Part shown: positions 1 through 12,142 of the stretch, piece by piece
Numbering within the stretch: position 1 is the first letter of the stretch
Layout of the letters: each line of letters opens with the position of its first letter
From: Arcuatula senhousia
Taxonomy: Eukaryota > Mollusca > Bivalvia > Mytilida > Mytilidae
DNA length: 64,000 nucleotides
NCBI GenBank assembly: GCA_963971305.1
Contig: CAXARO010001039.1
Location: 1 to 64,000, forward strand
Direction: 5' to 3'
Position numbers and translations under genes: made by a program
Notes under the pieces: model-generated
What the model was told of the DNA's origin: nothing
The model's database searches: none
What the model saw: the letters and a program-made list of their open reading frames with translations, nothing else

Positions 1-500
1 AAACCTCTTACTTTAGTGCTTCCATTATTTGAATACTCTATATTGATGCAGTCTTATCTATAGATAATACTTATGGTAACTTGCTATCATTGCTAAAATT
101 GAAATGGTCGCAAAAAGACCCGCAACGGTGCTATGATAGTCGGTAAAAGTTTATTAAGGATCGCCAACATCCTTGAAGACAGGGAAAGTGGGATGTGTCA
201 AAGATAGTTGAATGGGTGTACCCTGTCATCTTGTGCCCAGCATGCTAGAGACTTTGGTTATATTTTGTAATTATTTATTGAGATAACCTGGTGTAATTTT
301 TTTTTCGACTTTAAAACTTTCGTAAGCGTTTTTACTATTGTCATTTTTAAGCATTATAGCGACCAAGCATGTCGGTTGTGTGTGATGACACTATATTAAA
401 TCAGTATTGTTTGAAGTGTTGTGTCGGATTTAAAATCGATATGTTTGGTTTGTTTACATCAGTCAATTGATGATTCTCAGCTAGCTGTCAGTAATAGCAA

Positions 501-980
501 ATGTTCTATAGAGAGTTCCTTTACCGTCCTTTCGTTTGTTCTTGTTGTGTTTTGTCTAAGGCTCTCTTACAGACTGAATTTCTTCAGGGACTCGTAAAGA
601 ACAAGAGGATGAAAGAGGCAAGGTCAATTAATCTTACATTCAGATATATTGATGATGTCCTTTCTGTCAAAAACACTTCATTTGGTAGATGGATTCCTTC
701 AATATATCCTCCAGAATTGGAGATTAAAGAGACCACCGAATCAAATTGCTTTACGTCTTTCTTGGATTTGCACCTCGAATTTGACCCAGGTGGTCATCTC
801 AGTACAAAAATTTACGATAAAAAAGACGATATTAATTTTCAAATTATTAATTTTCCTAATCTACAGAGCAAAATACCTACTTCCCCTGCATACGGTGTTT
901 ATATTTCACCACTTATTCGATATGCCATAGCTTGCACACATTTCACAGATTTTTTTTATCAGACACCGATTTCTTCGTGA
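501..980 (+). pseudogene. Reverse transcriptase fragment of a Penelope-like element, subfamily A
   Basis: This open frame carries the C-terminal half of a reverse transcriptase. From about base 562 it reads as RT protein: the FRYIDDVLS catalytic block (the Asp pair of motif C), then ELEIKETTES, the FLDLHLEFD block, and SPAYGVYISPLIRYAIACTHF. The order ADK, FDFSTLYT, GIPMGTNCAP, YIDDV, FLDLHL seen across the copies in this window is that of Penelope-like elements (PLE). The first 20 or so residues look unrelated and the ATG is probably accidental. A frameshift in the T-run at 951-958 ends the frame early; RT sequence goes on in another frame (RFLRDRLLEQGYKK and on) to about 1075. The upstream RT motifs are absent, so it is a 5'-truncated dead copy. 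The PLE class is inferred from motif order. Confidence 0.75.
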
Positions 981-1206
981 CCGACTTTTGGAGCAGGGCT
1001 ATAAGAAAATACGTCTCATACGATCCCTAAAAAAATCTTTCTTCGTTATCAGCCACTAGTAGAAAAGTTCAAAATTGAGTTAAAAATATGGTGGTTAATT
1101 GTTTTAATTAGTGTTTGACTGGTCTGCTGTACTGAGATGATCACCTTAATTATCCTATTGTATCCTCACAACTATGTTGTGTTCTATGGTCATTACCGGA
1201 TCCTAA

Positions 1207-1284
1207 GATCGCAATGGAAGAGGGAGGTTTGGCGCCATAAAACTTTTTTGGAAGTGCCTGCATCAAGTCAGGACCATTGCGATC
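1207..1284 (+). repeat. PLE-A 3' hairpin, first copy (shortened loop)
   Basis: GATCGCAATGG at the left pairs with CCATTGCGATC at the right. The loop holds GGTTTGGCGCCATAAAAC, which can form an inner stem. About 20 loop bases are missing relative to the copy at 1489-1586. Confidence 0.6.
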
Positions 1285-1488
1285 TTTAATTCTTCTGGTT
1301 TTGATTACAACAGAATTCGAGACGAAAGCTTCTGTATTTTGTTCATGATAATTTTCATATCCTACATGTCCTATATGTTCGACTTATAAAACCTAATTCC
1401 AAGAAAATTTACAGTGTCACACTATTTTACGTTACTATATATTATGGATTACAGTATTCTATGTTACTTTATATATTAAGGACTTGAG

Positions 1489-1586
1489 GATCGCAATGGA
1501 AGAGGGAGGTTTGGCGCCATAAAACCTGGTTTAACCAACAATTTTGTTTGAAATGCCTGTACCAAGTCCCAAGGACCATTGCGATC
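1489..1586 (+). repeat. PLE-A 3' hairpin, second copy
   Basis: An 11-bp perfect outer stem (GATCGCAATGG/CCATTGCGATC) encloses about 75 bases with an inner AGGTTT...AAACCT stem. The same structure occurs at 12239-12333, 14860-14957, 28524-28620, 50582-50678 and 57471-57553. Confidence 0.65.
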
Positions 1587-1680
1587 TACCGATTCTCCGG
1601 TATGACTGATTCGTTTTTGTCATTTTCTCTGGACTATGAGATTGATCATTCAAGTTCGGTAGTTTTGTTATTACCTTAAT

Positions 1681-2587
1681 TCTCAAATGATTAAAAAAAC
1701 ACACACCACATGCAAATGAAGAGCTTGAAACCACAAAATGGTTATTATAATCGGATCCCATATATGACTATGATCAACCTTTACCTGTTGTTGAAAGTTT
1801 GTAGTATAGATAACCCTAGGGTGAAATTTACACGGACATTTCCATAAATAGCTTTGATAAAACGTCCCTATTCACGTTCGTGTTTACCGGTTTTGTCTTT
1901 CCTTTTTTAACGTTTGACATTCTAGTGACCCTTTGATACCCCTTAGCTTTTTATACTTTTTATACTTTTATGATAAGCGAAGAAAGTTTATTTTAGACCC
2001 CGTTTTGTAGTTGCACTAATTTAAGCTTAGACGACCAATCTTATTTTATTTTATTTTTTAGAAAATATGAATTCAGAAAACAAAGGCGGATCAAGAACCG
2101 GCGTACCGCCCCCCCCCCCGTTTGACAAACAAAATTTGGTTAGGAACTGTATGAAACAAGAGGTCTCAGAAGGTTTTTTGTCATTGCGCCCCCCCACCCA
2201 CCGTTTGAAAATTTCTGGATCCGCCACAGGAAAAGGTGTGTTTTTATTGTTTGTGATTCACGACGAGTACACCTTTTAAAACGTTAGCTGTAAACTATAT
2301 ATGCCATGTGTCTTGTAGTAAATATTTTATCATTTTATATATTATATACATCTATGTATAAAACCATATCAAAAGTTGGAAAAGTTCGGGAGTTGTAAAA
2401 TAAACTTTTAGGACGACAAACTTGAAAATTTATATTCAATAATTCAATTATTATTTTTTTGTTTTTGTTTTATGGAATTATTTACACTCACCTTGCAACA
2501 ACGAAGATATCATACGATTTTAACTTTAACTTCTCTGCAGATAAATTAGTTAATCACAATTAACGCTAAAAATAGACCTGATGTATT
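1681..2587. other. Intergenic, no gene seen
   Basis: AT-rich sequence with two short C-runs near 2108 and 2189 and no convincing reading frame. A short stretch near 1870-1910 (cgttcgtgtttaccggtttt) resembles the 3' tail of PLE subfamily B. Confidence 0.5.
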
Positions 2588-3392
2588 TTGTTCTTTGTAC
2601 CGCTGATAACTTTAAAAAAATATTTCCTTCATACATTGGGCGATAATACATCTATCAAAGTTATTAAAATTGTCCATTCGAAAAAAAACACTCAGTGTTT
2701 AAATGAAACGTTTTTATATGAAAAAGTTAAGTTAAATCACCTATTTCGGTTGAACTTATTTAGAGAAAATATGTTTTGTTTCTGTTTACATTAGTAATTG
2801 TAATATTGTAGACATAGTCAAATATTTTTATTGTCAAAAGACGCCCATGATACTGAGCAGGATATACAACATATGAAACACAATATTTGAAGGTTAGCAC
2901 TGCTGGTGGAGTTTTAATTCCCCGAGGTTAGCCCGCTCCGGCACCAACACTTTTGTGTTGGAGAACACATCAAAGCTTAAAATTATCCGTTTAAGTTTCA
3001 AAATTGTCTAACCCTAAGGTTCTTCCTACCTCAGACATAGGTTGATCATCTTAGTAATAATTTGGTTCCCCATTTTGGTAATTTTGGTTTTATAGTTTTA
3101 TGCTCTACATACATGACATAATCATATAGTGTTTGGCATTTTGTTCTTTGTACAGATGATAACTATTTTTTTTAAATATGTTTCCTTCATACATTGGGCG
3201 ATAATACATCTATCAAAGTTATTAAAATTGTCAATTCGAAAAAAAACCACTCAGTGTTTAAATGTAACCTTTTTATATGAACAAGTTAAGTTAAATCACC
3301 TATGTCGGTTGAACCAATTTATAGAAAACAGTTTTTGTTCCTGTTAACATTAGTAATTGTAATATTGTAGACATATGAAACACAATATTTGG
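2588..3392 (+). repeat. Tandem duplication enclosing a retrozyme fragment
   Basis: Bases 2588-2890 and 3140-3392 are diverged direct copies: both have GTTCTTTGTAC, CATTGGGCGATAATACATC and GTAATATTGTAGACATA in the same order. Between them, 2886-3139 is part of the mussel hammerhead repeat, from GGTTAGCACTGCTGGTGG to GTGTTTGGCATTTT, without the ribozyme itself. Either a 550-bp compound unit was duplicated or this is a longer variant monomer. The short open frames inside are not conserved as protein. Confidence 0.65.
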
Positions 3393-4785
3393 TCAAATAT
3401 CACACTTATGAAGAGGATACGTCCATTACTGATGTTTTTCGGCTAAAAAAAGCACAATGAACAAAGGTCATGAAGGTAGAAAGAAGTAAGAGATATAATT
3501 TAACCATCCAGCATCAAATAACACCGTTATCACCAATGTAAACTTCATCGAAAGTTGAGTTCAGTTGCTGGGAAGTGTTAGCAGCAGTTGTTCATATTTC
3601 TTCCATAATTCATCTTCGAAACGTAGAGTTATTAATGTTTTTAGCAAGATACTGATCGATAGTTATGGAAACATTGTGTGTATCAGCCTCAAAACCTTTT
3701 TATCTTCAGATTTGGATGGACAGCCGAATCTATCGCATTCAACCTTTGTCGAATACACGTAAGACAATGACACTAACATAACTAATACTAGTACTTGTAT
3801 ATACATGTACCGGAAATATAGTTTACTGGTTCATAGAAAACATGAAACCTTTTATGTATTTGTTTAGAACAGACTGGACCTTAACCGGAAGATGGTAGCT
3901 TAAAATCAAACACATGGTTATCATTGCATCTTTTTTCGTGCCTTCTCTCACGAAATGTAAGTGTATATATGGGTTTGTTTTGCTTTTTTGTTAATGAATT
4001 CCATCTACTTTTATTGGAAACTTGTATTGCGACTTATATATAACGACAAGCAGGAAAGGCTTACCTATTCACAGCAAAAGAATTAAAAATATTTTTACTT
4101 TCAAAAAGTTATGTTCATGGTACCTCGTTTTATTTTGTGGAATTCCGATATTTCAGTGACACACTTTTTGAAAGTGTAGGTTTATTAAGGTTTTATTGCA
4201 TTTACGTAAATTATGACAGTCGGGCAAAACAAATTGTTCATAATGACACTTACATGTCATAGTAGACTACTGGAACAAGCAAGAAAAATAATTGACTATT
4301 ATAATGCATATAAGTAAATCCAAGAGAGGAATTAAACCTTAAAAAGGGGGATATTTGAACCACGCGTTTCTTTATTCAGGATATTAATATTAATGAAACA
4401 AGGTAATGGAAAACTAAAACTTCATACCAGTATATCTGACATGGCCTTGTCATTCTGCTAGAACCTTTAGTAGTTGGTTAATATGACGACTTGTAAGTTT
4501 CAAGTGTTGTTTTTTTTCTTCCAACTTGTAACTATTTGTATTAGACTTGAATAGCTTATTGTTCTGATCATGGTAGTGCTTTTTATATTTTTAACATTTT
4601 TGTTTTGCCCATAATCAGATTGAGACTACCATTCGTATACATGTATTGGCCTTTGGCTGTAAAAGTATGAAAATCGTGTCCATTGTTTATCTATTTATTA
4701 GTTTGTTAATGTGTTATTCTATAATTATACAGTCAGTAAGATTTTTGTTACATACATTTCAAAGTTTAATTATCATGATAATACC
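3393..4785. other. Intergenic, no gene seen
   Basis: AT-rich, with short frames only. The one at 3565-3762 has no recognisable domain and no partner exon I could support. Confidence 0.45.
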
Positions 4786-5372
4786 AAAGGACAAGGGACA
4801 GTAAGGGCCATATTTGGCCCCCCTATTTAAAGAAAATCAAATTCAAAGTAAATGATTTAAATATCATTAAGGTTTCAAGTAAGATGATTAAACTTTTTGA
4901 CAATGGTAAACATTTTCCATCATCTACTCTAATTTCAATTTTATAGAGGCTTAAAGTAGGCCAAAAGTATCAAAATCGTCGAAATATGTCATTTTTCATG
5001 CTTATTTTGTTATTTTTAATGACCAGCGACAACGTAGACCATGGATTTCTCAACTGATTTATAACCATTTTATAGTGCAAATAAAAGTCCATAAACAATA
5101 ACTGTGGTCTAAGTAGTCGCTGGCATCTAAAAATTGAAAATATTACCCAAATATTGTCCATTTTCCGCGAATTTGAAAGAAATCCTACATATTCACCATG
5201 TTCTGACAAGCAATTTCAAATAATAAACATAAAAAATTCTGATAAATTTAGTTGTTTTATCTTCTTCATTCATTTGACTTAATAAATAACAAAAGGACTT
5301 TTCTCTAGATCAGTTTTCTATTTTTCAGTTTTAGAGGGGGCCAAATACGGGCCTTACCGTACCTTGTCCTTT
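4786..5372. mobile_element. 587-bp MITE with 37-bp terminal inverted repeats
   Basis: The left end (4786-4822) begins AAAGGACAAGG and ends TTTGGCCCCC. The right end (5336-5372) is its reverse complement at 33 of 37 positions. A second inverted pair lies inside: ACCAGCGACAACGTAGACCA near 5022 against TGGTCTAAGTAGTCGCTGG near 5105. It has no coding capacity. No clear target-site duplication is visible, so the superfamily cannot be assigned. Confidence 0.75.
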
Positions 5373-5455
5373 CAAATTATTTTTTCAAATTGCGCTAACA
5401 TGTTGTAACTTACATTAAGCCTTAAGTTCGAAAAATTATCAATGTCAAAATTTTA

Positions 5456-5750
5456 CTATTTCTTTTTAATGACATACACAAATCCATTTTTCTGGGAAGC
5501 ATTACTCCTAGCGTGCACATTATGTCGATTTGCGGATGAGATCCCTTTCAGCAATTTATTCTCAGCTTTCTTCATATTTGACGTTGGAGCGAAATAGCAC
5601 ATGGAGTAGTCATACTTGTTGCTATAATTCGACATTCGCTGTTTAACATCATGCGTGCTTCCAACTCTAACATCTTTTGGCTGCTGTTTAATCATCCCAG
5701 AAAGGCTTCTTTGGGTTGTAGATCTTGGATTGACACCTATAGCTCCACCT
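5456..5750 (-). CDS. Terminal exon, GIY-YIG-like domain protein, copy 1
   Basis: I read this as the last exon of a spliced gene of an unrecognised family. On the minus strand a TTTTCATAG acceptor is followed by A-GGT-GGA-GCT; the exon encodes about 98 residues and ends at a TAG. Visible blocks are RVGSTHDVKQRM, then YDYSMCYFAPTSNMKKAENKLL, then NRHNVHARSNA, and finally GFVYVIKKK at the C-terminus. RVGST-x-DV-x-x-RM followed by a Glu in KKAENKLL resembles the YIG half of a GIY-YIG or T5orf172 nuclease fold, with Arg and Glu where the catalytic ones lie; GFVYVI resembles the first, GIY-bearing strand but sits at the end. An ATG upstream at 5782 falls within the intron side and is unlikely to be the start. 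Two paralogous exons lie at 24.0 and 45.1 kb with the same acceptor position and phase. Function unknown; the fold assignment is an inference. Confidence 0.6.
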
Positions 5751-5782
5751 CTATGAAAATAGTCAAAGACTTTATATTTCAT

Positions 5783-7499
5783 AATTTATGATTATTTTAT
5801 AGTGCATATCTAAATAAGTAGCTTAAGCCGATATAGGTTGCGAGTTTATATTTTTGCATCTAATATAATTCAAATTTATTTTCAAATCAAATATTTAAAA
5901 TGATTTAATTTGTTGTCTTATTTAATTCATGATATTTATAGAAGCCTCTTCAACGTCCAATGTTAACTATCTGCTTTACACCTATCTTCTTGAATAAGAC
6001 AAATAGCGGATCATAAAACGTGATAGTGAAGGTGTTGTAGAAATAGACATTAAAATGGAATTTTTTTTCTAACAAATTCATATAGAAACCGATATGATTT
6101 ACAGGAAGTTGAACAAATTTGGCACTATTTATCATAAAATGTAAAGGCAAAATTACGCCCGGGTTAACGTTAAATTGTGAAATCGGTTAGGCAAAAAACA
6201 AACAAACAAGAATATGCCAAAGGGGAAGGGAAGTTTTGACCATTTTGGGGACTTTTTTAAAGGGTGCAACATCGATTTGTCCTAAAAAATAAATGAAGTT
6301 TAGTGGGTATTCATTTCATTCTATTTTGTTCATCATTAAATATAAAAGAAACTATTTGCAAGATTTATCATGGATACACGGTTTTGTAATTTTGTGATTT
6401 TTAATTTAAAAAATGTATATCGCAATAATTTGTTTATTGCATGAATGTGCATTCTGCGTTTGCTGACCTGTGTACAACTGGTAAGAAAATACTTTTCCAC
6501 ACACGAAAAAAATAATATAAGATCTTCATAAACCATTTCGGTACCAAAATGTATAGTTTATAACCTTCTATATTAGTATCCCAACATTAAAAACAGGTAC
6601 AGTATGTTTTAGTATTAGAACAAAAATGTTGAAGGCTAATGTTATGTTGCCGATAACTAAAACCGAGTTTAACGATAACAGATTTGACTTTTAACCGCGC
6701 TGAAGGCTACATATTTTGTTTCACCGTGCGTTAAGAATATGAAATTACTGTGAAACAAAATACATTTGATGAATGGTTACAGGGATCGATGAAAGATAAG
6801 ATTCCTTGTTAACTATTTTGCATGAATCTGACCAGGTAAATACTTTTTTTTTATAAATGCATGATAAAACATTTGTCAGATAAATAATAAACAAAATCTA
6901 ATGAAATGAATACGTCATTCATTTGTAAGCACAAATCCATGTTGTACCTTTAAAAGAAGACCCAAAATAGCATAAAATTTTCTTACCCCTTTGGCATATT
7001 CTCAATTGTTTATTTTTTTACCAAATTCACGAAAACCACCGATTTTTTATCCCACGTTACCAAGGATTAATTTTCTTTTTGTATATGTCGATAGAACAGA
7101 GTGTCTTCCAATATGTACCTGTTTTACAAATAAAAAAATATGTCTTGAGTTGTAATTATACAACATTCATACATATTTTCACCTTATCTCACACACAAAA
7201 TATATCCTGATTAATATATGTAATAGTAAAACAAAATTCACACTAGAATTAGATTATAAACTCTTAAAAACTTTTTATTGAAATCAGCAGTTTAAATCCA
7301 ATTTAAAAACCTAACCTTCTCACTGAAGAAGAGGCTTTCGGGGCAGAAGTTCGGCTACTCTTTGCGTTTGGCATCGTTTTCTATACGAAAGAAAGGTAAA
7401 CAGTTTTTAAAGCAATCTGACAAAGTGACAACAACGTTTCGTTTTAATTATCACATATAAGTGTGATATCGTGAGCCTAGGCGTATCAACTGGACCTAT
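5783..7499. other. Intergenic or upstream intron, no gene seen
   Basis: This would hold upstream exons of the minus-strand GIY-YIG-like gene, but none could be recognised. Bases 7315-7440 may be the degraded 5' part of the PLE-B copy that follows. Confidence 0.4.
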
Positions 7500-8985
7500 A
7501 ATTTCAAAACAATTATAGATTCAGTTGAAGATTATGTAAGAAAATTGTGTTCAAAAGAACGGAAGAAAAGAGTGACATTTTGTCATCAGAGTAGGTTAAA
7601 GCTTTGGGTCATTGATTTTAAAAAGAATCAATTATTTGAATTGCTCAATGAGCACTAAAGCAATTTCAATTTTTAACAACGCTGATATTGCAAAGACATT
7701 GTCCACCTTACATGAAAAACATGTTGTTGTACCTGCAGACAAAGCACATAATAACATCATTTTTGTGTGCAAGAAGCATAATATTGATTGATTGACAGCT
7801 GAATTATGGTTTTTTTTTACCAGCAACAGCACCACATAAACAGCTACATCACTGTTTAAGGAGTAAATTATTGACAATCACATATCTGTCATTTCCTTTT
7901 TAGGGCTTCTCGATGGTGCGTATAATGATGACCTTTAATTTGTGTATTGGATTCCGAAATTATACAAAAATCAACAAAAAACAGCGTTTAATTGCAGGGT
8001 CATCAAATGTACCACTAAATCTCTTTCAGTTATGTTGACTTCAAATCTGACGGCAATCAAATCCGGCCTCGAAAAATATAACGAACGGTGTTATTCTAGA
8101 AATGGTGTCGATCAAACGTAGATCCTGAAGAATTCGAAAGAACTGCTGGCGATTCTCAGCTCTGAGTCAGTTTCATCTTGCAACAGCATCAAGACTTTCG
8201 ATTTCTTAACTCTGTACACTTTTCCAGATGAAAAGTTCAAATCACGATTGGCACAACTGATTAAACGCATTTTTTCAATAAGAATGGAAAACGCAGTTAC
8301 AATTATGTGGTAGTCCGTTATACTAAGACTTACTTTGTCATCAATGAGTCTAAGGAAAACAAATTCACAGAATATTAATTGACATGCTCAATTTCCTTAT
8401 CGAAAACATATTTGTTCAGTTTAATTGGTGGACGTGTTTTTCAGCAAACAATAAGGATTCGACTGGGCTCTTATTATGGACCATTGCTTGTTGATTGTTT
8501 TCTTCATTAGTATGAATCAAATTTCTTCTCAACAGAAAAGATCGTAGGCTGGAGCTCTCTTTTAACCTTACTTTCCGTTGTATTGACGATGTCCTTTCAC
8601 TGAACAATATTCGATTTGGTGACTTTCACCATCTCATATGGGTCCAGTAACTTGAAATTTAGGACACAACTGATTAAAGGAGGTCTGCGTCTGCTCAAGC
8701 TAATGGAGTTTACGTATCACAATTGATTCGTTATTCCATAGCTTGCGGGACCTACATCGATTTTCCTGACAGAACGCCTGGTTTGAAGGAAAAATTTCTA
8801 ACACAAAGTTATGTTGCTCCTCGGTTGCTGTCTTATCTCAAGACATTTTACTGCAGACACAATGTTCTCGTTAACAAATAAGGGGTTTCTATTTTGCAGA
8901 TGAGTGCAGATGTTGGTTTTGTCATAAAGCTTTCCTTTGTCTTTCTTTACAGGATTGTCGAATCCGGTAAATGAGGACAAAACAA
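7500..8985 (+). pseudogene. PLE subfamily B reverse transcriptase pseudogene
   Basis: A heavily mutated but collinear RT reading frame, read in pieces: IIDSVEDYVRKL near 7520, LHEKHVVVPADKAHNNIIF near 7705-7765 (the ADK block), the fragment starting at about 8000 with VIKCTTKSLSVML, VDQT-stop-ILKNSKELL near 8110-8145, SIKTFDFLTLYTF near 8190-8225 (motif A Asp in FDF), RCIDDVLSLNN near 8575-8605 (motif C Asp pair), AYGVYVSQLIRYSIACG near 8700-8750, and YVAPRLLSYLKTFYCRH near 8807-8857. Stops, frameshifts and a lost FLDLHL block show it is dead. Family members end with a KFYGRHH...QMSAD segment, seen here near 8835-8920. It represents nearly the whole RT domain of subfamily B and is the best guide to that family in the window. 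Confidence 0.75.
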
Positions 8986-8989
8986 AATC

Positions 8990-9837
8990 TTATGACGAAC
9001 CATTGCAACATCTACACTCATTTAAGTGATAGCCATCTATATTATTTGTATATCTTTTTTATATTTTGTACTTTCGGTTTGTTTTTTAAAAAAATCATTT
9101 GTGAAAAAAAACGTTTAATTATGTCCTTTTTAAATTTACGAGATATTATTTAGAAAATATTTTTTTCAATCAAATGTTAATGCATTTATTTGTGTCTATA
9201 TTTTTGCAAGTTATTAACACTTACCTTTTGTTAAAATGCAGAACACATCCAATTTGAAATGAGTTTTACTTTTAAATAGTCGGATACCTTTCTACCCGAT
9301 CAAATGTACACTTGTGATAGGATGTAGGGTTGGTTTAGTGGTAGTTATGGGCATAAAAATAGATTGCAAAAGTATACGGAAGTATTTTTAGAGAATATTG
9401 TTAACTATTTTATTATCTAATTGTACGTTTTAGGAGCGCGTTATAAATATTTATTGCAGTACAACTTTTGTGCTCACAGTCAGGTTGTCGCCAAATATGT
9501 TGTAAAATAAAAAGGTCCCATAACATTGTATTTGCTTCTTGTTCCCTTGTGTGAGGCTTTTATCTGTCACGTTGTATACATATTAATAAATTCACATGAG
9601 GAGTACTTTACACATATATTTTAAGCGATATTTAAGTATTATATACAAATCAATATCATATAAAATATATTTACTGGGCTATATATTTTTATTTGTATAA
9701 GTTCATTTATAATGTCATCTTTTTTGTACACTTACATTGGTATTATAGCAAAACATAACATCTTATGTTTCCAAATTAGAGACCAATGGGACACATATCA
9801 GAGGAAAGAACATGATTTACAGAAATGATAAGAGACT
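8990..9837. other. Intergenic, no gene seen
   Basis: Very AT-rich; nothing supported beyond short chance frames. Confidence 0.5.
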
Positions 9838-11425
9838 TAATTAAAATGTCATTTGTTCAGAGAACAAATGTGAGGTCTTTCCCTGTCATATGTTTTTGTT
9901 ATGGTATTTTATACAAGTACTAAAGACATTTGAGTCACTTTGTTTATGACAAGATGTTGCCAATTATTGTGATATGGGCTCCAGAATGAAGATCAGGGGG
10001 CCTAGAGTCAGAAAAAGTATGGTTGCTAAGGACTTTTATGTTGGTTGCTATGGACTAAATGTCACTTCCGGTTGCAAAAACTTACATCTAAACTCAGAAA
10101 GTAGTCTTGTTTAAGAATATGTATGGTTGCTATGGACTTTTCATTAAGGTTACCTTGTTGCTAGGGAATGACCTTGACCCATGACCTTTGACCTCTGTTT
10201 CAAATTGTAGCTCTTTACATTCTGATTCATTTAAGTATACATGTTTACTATACTATCTGTTATGGTTTTCAAGTTATGGGCAAAAAACGTGTTTCGCGAA
10301 ACTTGTTTTGGCCGCCATTTTGAAACCGTTTAACCGAATCATGTACTGTTTGGGTTCAAATTGTAGGAAATTCAATTCTCTTTCAAATAAAACGTATGTT
10401 TCATTCACCATCTTTTACGGTTAAAAAGTTATAAACAAAAATCGTTTTAAAAATAGGAATCAAGGGCGATAACTCAAAAACGACAAGTTTTACGCTTTCG
10501 CACCTGAAACACTTTTTGTAGATTTCGACATGGCGAACACATTTCCCATGTATTGTCCGCTTCAATTTTGTACGGTTTAGGTGTTATTTCCTAAAAAATG
10601 GCTGCCCATAACCATTCGACTTTGGTCTTAAATTGAAGGACTCTTAATGACGGTCACAAAAAACCCATATGTTTACTATATTATCTTTGATGGTTTAAAA
10701 GTTATAAGCCAAAAACGAATAAGCCGAAACGCGTCAAGGGCCATAACTCGAAAACCGTTTGTCGTACAGTGTTCGACCCTTTATATCAAATAAAGGTCTA
10801 AATGAGACGAGTATTTTCCTCATTACATGTCTGCTTCCATTTTGTATGGTTTTTGAGCTATACTGCAGACAAGGTGTACCATGACCTCTGACCTTGAGAT
10901 TTGACCTTTGACCTTGACATTTTTAGATGTAACATATGTCACCTAGGACGATTGGTGAAGGTCCCAAGTCTCTAGGACAAACCGTTTTGAAGAAGAAAAA
11001 ATTGATGAGTCGTGACACTTTTCGGGTCAAAAACTCGTAACCAGGAAGTTGATCGAAAAAAAAAATTTTGCGTGACGAATGATGACCAGGAGTCTAGCAA
11101 CATTTTCCCTGCTTCAGATTTTTGATAACGCTTACGGTTTCTGACTTTATCTGCAGACAGGGTTTTTGGGGTCCGGGCAGATAACTCCGTTACTAAAAAT
11201 AGAACGGTTTTGCAGGCCGACTCAAGTCGAGCCCTGGTAGTGTCGATTAATAGTACTAATTTTCGTAATGATAAGTCGCGACACTTTTTTGACATCTGCG
11301 GCAGAAAAAAAAATAATCATAAGAAATACAGTAAGGTCTTTCCTTCTGTGGAAGGGAAAGACTTTAATAATCATAAGAAATACAGTAAGGTCTTTCCTTC
11401 TGTGGAAGGGAAAGACCTTAATTAA
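9838..11425. mobile_element. Noncoding composite repeat bounded by TTAATTAA
   Basis: The left boundary reads CTTAATTAAAATG followed by a small palindrome (CATTTGTTC...GAACAAATG) and GAGGTCTTTCCCT. The right boundary reads AAGGTCTTTCC...GGAAAGACCTTAATTAA. The interior has phrase-like repeats (GTTGCTATGGACT, GACCTTTGACCT, AAGTTATGGGC and variants) that I associate with dispersed molluscan repeats. No conserved protein; the minus-strand frame at 10972-11295 has no domain and crosses the repeat. The transposon class is unknown. Confidence 0.5.
11312..11419. repeat. 54-bp direct tandem duplication with internal hairpin
   Basis: Units 11312-11365 and 11366-11419 are nearly identical. Each holds GGTCTTTCCTTC, a TGT loop and GGAAGGGAAAGAC, a strong hairpin that forms the right end of the larger repeat. 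Confidence 0.85.
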
Positions 11426-12142
11426 ACGGTTAACAACATTATTCACATTTAAAATGACAATAGAAAATAAAGGAAAAAATATGAATAAATACTAGTAAAA
11501 TGTACCATATGCTTACATTTATATAAGTAAGTTAGAAGCAGTACATTGAAAAGAAGGTACATGGAGTAAATAATAATGACACAAAAATACAGATACAGTT
11601 GAAAAGGAGTAACTTTTTTCATTGCTTTCATTCATACTAAATGTAAAAATAAATCCTAAGTGAGGACCAAACAAAGCTCGTATCATACTGTAGGTTTTGG
11701 GTTTAAGACGTCCCATATAGAACCGATTTTAGCAGAAATTGTAGCTAGATATCAATGGTATAGACGTTAACATGCCATTAAGGTTAACCAGGACAGTTTG
11801 AACCTTTTTGAAGAAAATCTAGGACAAATAAAGAATAGTAGGACCTTAATATTGACACATCTTATTATATTGACACACTTTTTAAGTTTTAAATAGGGAA
11901 GCTCTTTAGGTACATTTTGTTCCGTTCAAAATGGATCTTGCATAAGGACAAATATTCCTATTGTTCCTCTCAAATGCCATGTTTGCGGACATTTTAAGTT
12001 AGAATATGATTAAATGTCGCATGACATTTAAGGAGAGGATGTATATAGGCTATGCCTGCTATCAAATCATATTCACTTTTGTTGAATAAAATATGTTTAA
12101 AATAAAATGTCGCATGAGATTTGAGGCCACGTGAAAGGGTGT
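11426..12142. other. Intergenic, no gene seen
   Basis: AT-rich; no supported gene or repeat boundary. Confidence 0.5.

Larger units (their letters stand above)
562..1680 (+). mobile_element. PLE subfamily A copy with 3' tail and duplicated hairpin
   Basis: The RT fragment is followed by a noncoding tail shared by all subfamily A copies here. The tail holds an inverted repeat, GATCGCAATGG paired with CCATTGCGATC about 75-100 bases apart, and ends in GTTATTACCTTA. In this copy the hairpin occurs twice, at 1207-1284 (internally shortened) and 1489-1586, separated by about 200 bases of other sequence, so two partial copies lie end to end or one was rearranged. The terminal segment 1590-1680 is the reverse complement of the ends seen at 12143, 26251 and 28430. 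Confidence 0.7.

Noticed and set aside
1120..1150. Hammerhead in the PLE-A tail (CTGAGATGA)
   Set aside because: Two extra bases break the CUGAUGA core and no GAAA with matching stems follows.
2881..2960. tRNA-like A and B boxes in the GGTTAGCACTGCTGG...GGTTAGCCC part of the retrozyme
   Set aside because: Both boxes miss conserved positions and no cloverleaf forms; only a weak resemblance.
10972..11295. 107-codon minus-strand frame
   Set aside because: Lies wholly in a noncoding composite repeat and runs against its phrase structure.
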